DNA of 6,020 bases from an uncultured Ventosimonas sp. (GTDB lineage: Bacteria > Pseudomonadota > Gammaproteobacteria > Pseudomonadales > Pseudomonadaceae), in contig CALYQH010000085.1 in assembly GCA_945283395.1 (NCBI GenBank), positions 1 to 6,020 on the forward strand. The letters are read 5' to 3'. Positions within the stretch are counted from its first letter, which is position 1. Each line of letters begins with the position of its first letter. Shown piece after piece: positions 1 to 4,828 of this stretch. Position numbers and translations under genes: made by a program. The notes beneath the pieces were generated by a model, which saw nothing but the letters and a program-made list of their open reading frames with translations, was not told the DNA's origin and searched no databases.

Positions 1-806
1 AACTCAGGGGATTTAGAGTATGCTTTGGCATAAATATTAGCTGCTTGTGCATCTCCAGTACCACGAATTTTTTCAGCTTCGCTATAAGCCTTTGCTAAAA
101 TAACTTGCTTTTGACGATCAGCCTCAGCACGAATTCGCTCTGCCGTTTCACGTCCTTGTGCGCGGTATTTTTGTGCCTCTTTAGCACGATCGGAACGCAT
201 TCTTGCAAACACACTATCATATACTTCTTTTGGTAAATCAATGGCTTTAATACGTATATCTATTACCTCAATGCCTAACTCTTCTTTACCCATCTTGTTT
301 AAAGTGCCAGTGACCGAAGACATTACTTCAGTACGGCCACTTTTAGTTTTATCAGGTGAAGTATTAACCGTAGCATTGACCTCTTTTTCGATATTTTGTA
401 CCAAATCAGTCAAATCCTTATTACCAAATTGATTACGTAATGAGGCGTCTAACCGACGGCCTAACCAATTATCAGCCTCGCTTTTAGCACCATGGACACT
501 GGTATAGTATTTAGCAGGATCGACAACTCGCCAACGGGCATAGGCATCTACCATAACCCATTTTTGATCTTGAGTAAGAAAACGCACATTAGGTGTTTCT
601 AGGGTAACTAACCTTTTATCAAATAGCTTAACATTATCCATTACAGGCCATTTGAAATGTAAACCGGGCTTAATATTGTCCTCTACTATACTACCAAATC
701 TTAAGATGATCCCTGTTTGGCTCTCTAGTACAATATACAAAGATCCCCAACCAAATAAACCAAGTAGAACTACCAATACAATTGGAATAATAGCCTTATT
801 AGTCAT
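1..806 (-). CDS. hflC: HflC, SPFH-domain regulator of FtsH protease (3' end missing)
   Basis: HflC pairs with HflK in a large inner-membrane cage around FtsH, where it modulates degradation of membrane proteins. Reading the minus strand from ATG at 806 gives 268 uninterrupted codons to the window edge, ending ...YSKSPE. One N-terminal membrane anchor spans about residues 5-27 (PIVLVVLLGLFGW then YIV). The SPFH/band-7 domain follows, with ILRFGSIVED and KPGLHFKWP at 34-54 and VDAYARWRVVDP at 86-97. An Ala/Glu/Arg-rich helical segment covers about 200-262. As in the family, most of the protein should face the periplasm. The start is well supported: AGGGAG lies 8 bases upstream, and the ATG shares one base with the hflK stop (TAATG), implying translational coupling. 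Perhaps 40-50 C-terminal residues are missing, judged from remembered homologs. Residues about 142-160 look like an insertion relative to Pseudomonas HflC. Confidence 0.95.
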   Translation of the reverse strand, partial: MTNKAIIPIVLVVLLGLFGWGSLYIVLESQTGIILRFGSIVEDNIKPGLHFKWPVMDNVKLFDKRLVTLETPNVRFLTQDQKWVMVDAYARWRVVDPAKYYTSVHGAKSEADNWLGRRLDASLRNQFGNKDLTDLVQNIEKEVNATVNTSPDKTKSGRTEVMSSVTGTLNKMGKEELGIEVIDIRIKAIDLPKEVYDSVFARMRSDRAKEAQKYRAQGRETAERIRAEADRQKQVILAKAYSEAEKIRGTGDAQAANIYAKAYSKSPE

Positions 807-2071
807 TAGCGTATCTCCCTTATTCTTAAATCGGGTTTAGGCATTTGATTTACATTATTATTTGTAGGCATGTAAGAACTAGCAGGGTTATTTACACTCG
901 TATTAGGCGTAGTTGCAGAAGTGGTTGAAACAGTTCCGGACTGACTATTTATTAATTTATCTATAGGAAGATAAAGCAATTGATTTTGGCCTCCTTTACT
1001 AGAAACAAAAATCTTACTCGTCTTGGTTAATACTTCCTGTAAGGTTTCAATATACAACCTTTCCTTAGTTACTTTAGGCGCCTCTTGATATGCTGCTAAC
1101 AATTTCTCAAAACGTTCTGCCTCACCTGTTGCTCTGTTAATAAGAGCATCTCTATAACCTATTGATTCTTCTTTTAGACGTGCCGCCTCACCATTAGCTA
1201 TAGGGATAATGCTATTTTCATAAGCCTGTGCTTCATTCTTTAATTGCTGTTCTTCTTCGCGCGCTTTAATCACGTCATCGAAAGCTGACTGAACTTCAGC
1301 AGGAGCACTAGCGCTTTGGATATTGACTTGATCCACTACAATACCAGTATTATAACTTTTCAGCATTTCTACCAATTCAACCTGTACATCATTCTGCAAA
1401 GAAGTACGCCCTTTGGTCAGAATATCATTCATGGTCATAGAGCCAGCAATTTGCCTTAAGGCGCTATCTGTAGCATTTTCTAAAACACGCTCAGGGGCAT
1501 CATTAGCTAATATAAAGCTCTTTAAATCCACAATACGATATTGAACAGTCAATGGAATCTCAACAATATTCTCATCACTGGTTAACATTTGACTATGCTT
1601 AGCATTGGTATTTGGATTAGATTTATCATTGCTATAAGTACGTACCGCGGTCACATTAATTTGGAATTTAGTATCCATAGGTGGCAAGTAAAGATGCAAC
1701 CCGGGCTTGACCGTTTGCTGATATTTACCAAAACGTAAAATAATAGCTTCTTCTTGTTGATCTACTATATAAATGGCTTTTGATAACCAAATACCTACTA
1801 TGGCTAAAACCACAACAAGTAAGATAGGTAATAACGGAATAGTAAACTCATTACCACCACTACCTTGAGGTTTATTACTAGAAAATCGCTTATTATTACC
1901 ACCTAATAATTTGTTAAATAACTCTTTAAGTTTAGCAAATACTTCGTCTAAATCAGGCGGACCACCATCACCACCAGTTTTTTTAGGTGGCCCTCCCCAA
2001 GGATCTTGATTACGATTTTTATCTTTATCGTCATCATTATTATTTGAATTACCAGGCTCATTCCAAGCCAT
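806..2071 (-). CDS. hflK: HflK, SPFH-domain regulator of FtsH protease
   Basis: HflK is the partner of HflC in the FtsH-associated inner-membrane complex. The 421-residue product is close to E. coli HflK in length. The cytosolic N-terminus is rich in Asn, Asp and Gly, with DPWGG near 23-27 and GPPDLDEVF near 37-45, both typical of HflK. A single membrane segment lies at about 76-97 (IPLLPILLVVVLAIVGIWL). The SPFH domain runs from about 98 to 270, including EEAIILRFGKY (107-117) and VKPGLHLYLPP (121-131). A charged helical region covers 268-350, and a low-complexity Ser/Thr/Asn tail covers about 376-408. I chose the ATG at 2071 over the in-frame ATG at 2083 because the Shine-Dalgarno sequence overlaps the upstream ATG and because family members begin MAWNEPG or similar. 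The gene heads an hflK-hflC unit. Its neighbour is a divergent DUF192 gene rather than the usual hfq-hflX. Confidence 0.96.
   Translation of the reverse strand: MAWNEPGNSNNNDDDKDKNRNQDPWGGPPKKTGGDGGPPDLDEVFAKLKELFNKLLGGNNKRFSSNKPQGSGGNEFTIPLLPILLVVVLAIVGIWLSKAIYIVDQQEEAIILRFGKYQQTVKPGLHLYLPPMDTKFQINVTAVRTYSNDKSNPNTNAKHSQMLTSDENIVEIPLTVQYRIVDLKSFILANDAPERVLENATDSALRQIAGSMTMNDILTKGRTSLQNDVQVELVEMLKSYNTGIVVDQVNIQSASAPAEVQSAFDDVIKAREEEQQLKNEAQAYENSIIPIANGEAARLKEESIGYRDALINRATGEAERFEKLLAAYQEAPKVTKERLYIETLQEVLTKTSKIFVSSKGGQNQLLYLPIDKLINSQSGTVSTTSATTPNTSVNNPASSYMPTNNNVNQMPKPDLRIREIR
815..820 (-). promoter_or_regulatory. Ribosome binding site of hflC
   Basis: AGGGAG on the minus strand lies 8 bases before the ATG at 806 and inside the last codons of hflK. 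It allows independent initiation in addition to coupling through the TAATG overlap. Confidence 0.75.
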
Positions 2072-2074
2072 AAT

Positions 2075-2081
2075 TCCTCCC
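2075..2081 (-). promoter_or_regulatory. Ribosome binding site that fixes the hflK start
   Basis: GGGAGGA on the minus strand is followed by ATT and then ATG at 2071. The alternative ATG at 2083 overlaps the first G of this site, so it has no Shine-Dalgarno sequence at a usable distance. The spacing to 2071 is a little short, but the site is strong. Confidence 0.75.
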
Positions 2082-2117
2082 ATAGATTAGTTTAACACCG
2101 TTAGCCCATTCTATTAT

Positions 2118-2132
2118 GGCATGAAAAATGCC
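2118..2132 (-). repeat. Small inverted repeat in the hflK leader
   Basis: A perfect 5-bp inverted repeat (GGCAT/ATGCC) flanks a 5-base loop. It would form a short hairpin just inside the predicted hflK 5' leader, about 50 bases before the start codon. No U-run follows on either strand, so it is not a terminator. It could be a minor leader structure or chance. Confidence 0.4.
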
Positions 2133-2144
2133 CTTAACCAGTAA

Positions 2145-2153
2145 ATTATAACA
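2145..2153 (-). promoter_or_regulatory. Extended -10 promoter for hflKC
   Basis: The minus strand reads TGTTATAAT, an exact sigma70 -10 hexamer with the extended TGn motif. No good -35 hexamer lies 16-18 bases upstream, which fits extended -10 promoters. Transcription would start near 2138, giving a leader of about 67 bases before hflK. Confidence 0.6.
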
Positions 2154-2181
2154 AAATTAATCATTATCTCGGCGAAATTTA

Positions 2182-2210
2182 TTGCAAAGTATGTTATTTC
2201 ATAGTTCAAT
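2182..2210 (+). promoter_or_regulatory. Candidate promoter for the DUF192 gene
   Basis: TTGCAA at 2182-2187 and TTCAAT at 2205-2210 are separated by 17 bases and face the plus-strand gene, giving a leader of about 60 bases. Both hexamers are imperfect and the whole region is AT-rich, so this is the best of several weak options. Confidence 0.3.
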
Positions 2211-2278
2211 GATTTAACCAATTGTTATTTCGTATTTTATTAATCAATAACGGGCAAGCAAGCACTGATTAGCAACTT

Positions 2279-2743
2279 ATGGCATCTCTTTCTAGATCTA
2301 CTTTCTTAAAATGTCGCTTAATTATTGGCGTTGGCCTGTTCAGCTTAAGCAACTTATCACTTTTACATGCCGAAACAAAGCAACTAGTTAATAAAACTCT
2401 CACCATCAATAACCACGCGCTAACAGTTGAAATAGCCAATACGCCACGCCAAAGACAACAAGGGCTAATGTTTAGAAAAACATTAGCCGCAGGAAAAGGC
2501 ATGTTATTTGATTTCAATGAAGAATTATCGCCTTGCTTTTGGATGAAAAATACCTACATTCCTTTATCTATTGCCTATATTAATAGCCATTATCAGATCA
2601 CTCAAATAGCAACACTTGAACCCCTTAACCTAACACCTATTTGCAGCCAAGTCAGCATCCGTTATGCTCTTGAAGTACCACAAGGGTGGTTTACCAAGCA
2701 AGGAATAACTGAAGGGATGTTAGTAAAAGAGATCCATCCCTAA
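2279..2743 (+). CDS. Exported DUF192 family protein
   Basis: The 154-residue product is a DUF192 (COG1430-type) protein of unknown function. Residues 1-31 form a classical signal peptide: a short basic N-terminus (R6, K11, R13), a hydrophobic core LIIGVGLFSLSNLSLL, and a probable cleavage after LHA (A31). No lipobox is present, so the mature protein should be soluble in the periplasm. The family signature is complete: RQRQQGLMFR at about 57-66, GMLFDF at 74-79, FWMKNTYIPLSI at 87-98, and a C-terminal ICSQ...YALEVPQGWF block at 121-138. Two cysteines in the mature part, C86 and C122, could pair. An in-frame TAG two codons upstream makes the ATG at 2279 the earliest possible start, and the signal peptide supports it, although no clear Shine-Dalgarno sequence precedes it. 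It is divergent from hflK and convergent with ilvD. In Pseudomonas a similar protein also neighbours ilvD, as I recall. Confidence 0.88.
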   Translation: MASLSRSTFLKCRLIIGVGLFSLSNLSLLHAETKQLVNKTLTINNHALTVEIANTPRQRQQGLMFRKTLAAGKGMLFDFNEELSPCFWMKNTYIPLSIAYINSHYQITQIATLEPLNLTPICSQVSIRYALEVPQGWFTKQGITEGMLVKEIHP

Positions 2744-2758
2744 CTGATCAATTAGTTA
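2741..2758. repeat. Imperfect AT-rich inverted repeat across the two stop codons
   Basis: TAACTGAT and ATTAGTTA flank a 2-base centre and span the stop codons of the DUF192 gene and ilvD. One pair is G-T (G-U in RNA). The stem is weak and no clean U-run follows on either strand, so a bidirectional terminator role is possible but poorly supported. Confidence 0.3.
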
Positions 2759-4586
2759 ATAACTGCTTATTACGAACTGCTCCTCTATCCGCGCTAGTAG
2801 CTAGCAATGCATAAGCTTTCAGGGCCGTGCTTACTCTTCTGGCACGAGCTGTAGCTGGCTTCCAACCTAGCTTATCTTGCTCCACCCGACGTTCTGCTAA
2901 CTGCTCGTTAATCACTAATAAGCTAATAGTTCTATTAGGAATATCTATTAAAATTTTATCACCATCTCTTACTAAACCAATAGTGCCACCTGCTGCTGCT
3001 TCAGGCGATGCGTGGCCTATTGATAGTCCTGACGTTCCGCCAGAAAAACGACCATCAGTTAATAATGCACAGACTTTACCTAAGCCCTTAGATTTTAAGT
3101 AACTAGTGGGATAAAGCATCTCTTGCATACCCGGTCCACCGCGTGGTCCCTCATAACGAATAACTACTACCTCACCCGCTTTTATCTCATCACCTAAAAT
3201 ACCTTTGACTGCTGCATCTTGGCTTTCAAACACATGAGCTGTGCCTTCAAAACGTAAAATGGAATCATCTACCCCAGCTGTTTTAACTACACAACCATCT
3301 TCTGCTAAATTTCCATAAAGTACCGCCAAGCCACCATCTTTAGAATAGGCATGAACAAGATCTCTAATACAACCATTCGTCCTATCCATATCAAGCGTTG
3401 GCCAACGAGTAGCCTGACTAAAAGCTTGTTCAGTGCGAATACCAGCAGGGCCTGCTCTAAAAAAGGTATGCACCGCTTCATGATGAGTTTGCCCTATATC
3501 CCAAAACTCTATAGCTTCTGCCAATGTTTTACTATGTACAGTTGCTACAGAGGTATCTATTAATTTACCCTTAGCTAACTCTCCTAGAATACTAAAAACA
3601 CCCCCTGCCCGATGCACATCTTCTATATGGTATTTCTGCACATTAGGGGCTACTTTACATAGCTGTGGGATTTGTTTAGAAAGTTCATCAATAATTTTCA
3701 TATTAAAAGGCACTTCGCCTTCTTGAGCGACCGCTAACAAATGCAAAATCGTATTGGTCGAACCACCCATCGCAATATCAAGCGACATAGCATTTTTAAA
3801 AGCGGCCAACGTAGCAATGTTACGAGGTAATACTGAGGTATCATCCTGTTCATAATATCTTTTACAAAGTTCAACTATGGTATGTGCTGCTTTCACAAAT
3901 AATTGTTTTCTATCAGCATGCGTAGCAAGCGTTGTACCATTGCCAGGCAATGATAAGCCTAATGCCTCGGTTAAACAGTTCATAGAGTTAGCAGTAAACA
4001 TTCCCGAACAAGAACCACAGGTTGGGCAAGCACTTCGCTCATAAGCGGCCACTTGACCATCAGAATAATGGTCATCGGCAGCTATTACCATAGCATCAAT
4101 CAAATCTAACTTATGATCAGCTAATTTGGTTTTACCTGCCTCCATTGGCCCACCAGACACAAAAATGACTGGAATGTTTAGACGCATTGCTGCCATTAAC
4201 ATGCCGGGGGTAATCTTATCGCAATTAGAGATACAGACTAAAGCGTCCGCACAATGGGCATTCATCATATACTCCACCGCATCAGCAATAATTTCGCGAC
4301 TCGGCAAAGAATACAACATCCCGTCATGCCCCATAGCTATCCCATCATCAATAGCAATAGTATTAAATTCTTTAGCTACTCCCCCTGCTTTTTCAATTTC
4401 ACGAGCCACTAATTGGCCAAGATCTTTTAAATGTACATGTCCCGGCACAAATTGGGTAAAAGAATTAGCTACTGCTATAATGGGTTTATTAAAATCTTCA
4501 TCTTTCATGCCAGTAGCTCGCCATAACGAACGAGCACCAGCCATATTACGACCTTGCGTAGATATCTTGGAACGATAATCAGGCAT
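2748..4586 (-). CDS. ilvD: Dihydroxy-acid dehydratase IlvD
   Basis: IlvD dehydrates 2,3-dihydroxy-3-methylbutanoate and 2,3-dihydroxy-3-methylpentanoate to the 2-oxoacids that become valine, leucine, pantothenate and isoleucine. It is a cytosolic Fe-S enzyme. The 612 residues match the family length of about 610-620. Visible signatures are [11 protein letters not shown] (80-90), [11 protein letters not shown] (122-132; C122 is a likely cluster ligand and K124 the conserved lysine), [17 protein letters not shown] (187-203; C193 is a likely ligand) and [20 protein letters not shown] (511-530), the conserved C-terminal motif thought to carry the catalytic serine. Where [2Fe-2S] family members have a third cysteine (PCN), this protein has VPGH (47-50), as in E. 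coli IlvD, suggesting the oxygen-sensitive [4Fe-4S] type. AAGGAG six bases before the ATG supports the start. It lies downstream of serB on the same strand after a 242-bp gap with its own promoter. Confidence 0.98.
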   Translation of the reverse strand: MPDYRSKISTQGRNMAGARSLWRATGMKDEDFNKPIIAVANSFTQFVPGHVHLKDLGQLVAREIEKAGGVAKEFNTIAIDDGIAMGHDGMLYSLPSREIIADAVEYMMNAHCADALVCISNCDKITPGMLMAAMRLNIPVIFVSGGPMEAGKTKLADHKLDLIDAMVIAADDHYSDGQVAAYERSACPTCGSCSGMFTANSMNCLTEALGLSLPGNGTTLATHADRKQLFVKAAHTIVELCKRYYEQDDTSVLPRNIATLAAFKNAMSLDIAMGGSTNTILHLLAVAQEGEVPFNMKIIDELSKQIPQLCKVAPNVQKYHIEDVHRAGGVFSILGELAKGKLIDTSVATVHSKTLAEAIEFWDIGQTHHEAVHTFFRAGPAGIRTEQAFSQATRWPTLDMDRTNGCIRDLVHAYSKDGGLAVLYGNLAEDGCVVKTAGVDDSILRFEGTAHVFESQDAAVKGILGDEIKAGEVVVIRYEGPRGGPGMQEMLYPTSYLKSKGLGKVCALLTDGRFSGGTSGLSIGHASPEAAAGGTIGLVRDGDKILIDIPNRTISLLVINEQLAERRVEQDKLGWKPATARARRVSTALKAYALLATSADRGAVRNKQLLTN

Positions 4587-4592
4587 TGTAAG

Positions 4593-4598
4593 CTCCTT
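4593..4598 (-). promoter_or_regulatory. Ribosome binding site of ilvD
   Basis: AAGGAG on the minus strand lies 6 bases before the ATG at 4586. It sits just after the promoter-proximal hairpin at 4605-4631 and is not itself enclosed in that stem. Confidence 0.8.
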
Positions 4599-4604
4599 TT
4601 TTAA

Positions 4605-4631
4605 TCACGATAATAGTTATTATCTACGTGA
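4605..4631 (-). repeat. Imperfect hairpin immediately upstream of the ilvD ribosome binding site
   Basis: TCACG/CGTGA arms (5 bp) enclose ATAATA/TATTAT arms (6 bp) with a 2-base loop and a 3-base bulge on one side. In the ilvD leader it ends about 6 bases before the Shine-Dalgarno sequence. The following bases are A-rich, not U-rich, so it is not an intrinsic terminator on the ilvD strand. It could be an operator or a leader structure. Confidence 0.5.
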
Positions 4632-4634
4632 GTA

Positions 4635-4668
4635 TATTAGCAACAACTCTAGTAAATGGCTGCTAACA
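4635..4668 (-). repeat. Second hairpin in the ilvD leader
   Basis: On the minus strand TGTTAGCAGC pairs with GTTGCTAATA over 10 positions, including two G-U pairs, around a 14-base loop. It directly abuts the hairpin at 4605-4631, so the leader would carry two stems in tandem. No U-run follows. Confidence 0.45.
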
Positions 4669-4713
4669 ATGCGATACAGATAGGGATAACCAAATTGCTC
4701 GTAAACTCACAAC

Positions 4714-4746
4714 CACGGTAATATAATGGATAATTATTGTACCGTG
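4714..4746. repeat. 33-bp symmetric inverted repeat upstream of ilvD
   Basis: CACGGTA at 4714-4720 and TACCGTG at 4740-4746 form perfect 7-bp outer arms. Inside them ATAAT (4723-4727) and ATTAT (4733-4737) form perfect 5-bp inner arms, with two mismatched positions between the arms and a 5-base centre. It lies about 15-50 bases downstream of the predicted ilvD transcription start. The symmetry suggests either an operator for a dimeric regulator or an RNA hairpin. It lacks the U-run of a terminator. Confidence 0.6.
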
Positions 4747-4767
4747 ATATTTAATAAACAAGCTATT

Positions 4768-4797
4768 ATTTTAGCTAGCTATTAATAAGATTCTCAA
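4768..4797 (-). promoter_or_regulatory. Predicted sigma70-type promoter of ilvD
   Basis: On the minus strand TTGAGA (4797-4792) and TAAAAT (4773-4768) are separated by 18 bases, with one mismatch to consensus in the -10 hexamer and two in the -35. Transcription would start near 4761-4764, leaving a leader of about 175 bases before the ilvD ATG. A 10-bp perfect palindrome (TAGCTAGCTA, 4772-4781) overlaps the -10 and spacer and could be an operator. The promoter begins about 30 bases beyond the serB stop. Confidence 0.55.
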
Positions 4798-4828
4798 CCC
4801 TTATAATGGTTCCTAGTATTTTTTCTAC

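Noticed and set aside
2237..2250. TTATTAATCAATAA inverted repeat upstream of the DUF192 gene, considered as an operator or IHF site
   Set aside because: It is a short AT-only arm pair in an AT-rich region, and the bases following AATCAA do not match the IHF consensus.
4126..4578. 150-residue plus-strand open frame opposite ilvD
   Set aside because: It is antisense to the strongly conserved ilvD 5' region and has no family resemblance. Other plus-strand frames at 241-432, 652-840, 2827-3102 and 3351-3563, and the minus-strand frame at 2269-2517, are shadows of the same kind.
4595..4602. T-run on the plus strand as part of a terminator
   Set aside because: The T-run is the complement of the ilvD Shine-Dalgarno region. 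No plus-strand gene ends here, and the adjoining hairpin lies on its 3' side, not its 5' side.
4722..4727. Perfect TATAAT on the plus strand inside the 33-bp inverted repeat
   Set aside because: There is no -35 hexamer at a usable distance (TTGCTC at 4695-4700 is 21 bases away), no extended TGn, and no plus-strand gene downstream. An antisense transcript toward the serB 3' end cannot be excluded.
4605..4746. Intrinsic terminator or classical attenuator for ilvD
   Set aside because: None of the three hairpins is followed by a U-run on the minus strand, and the stems are mostly AT, so the standard attenuator model is not supported.
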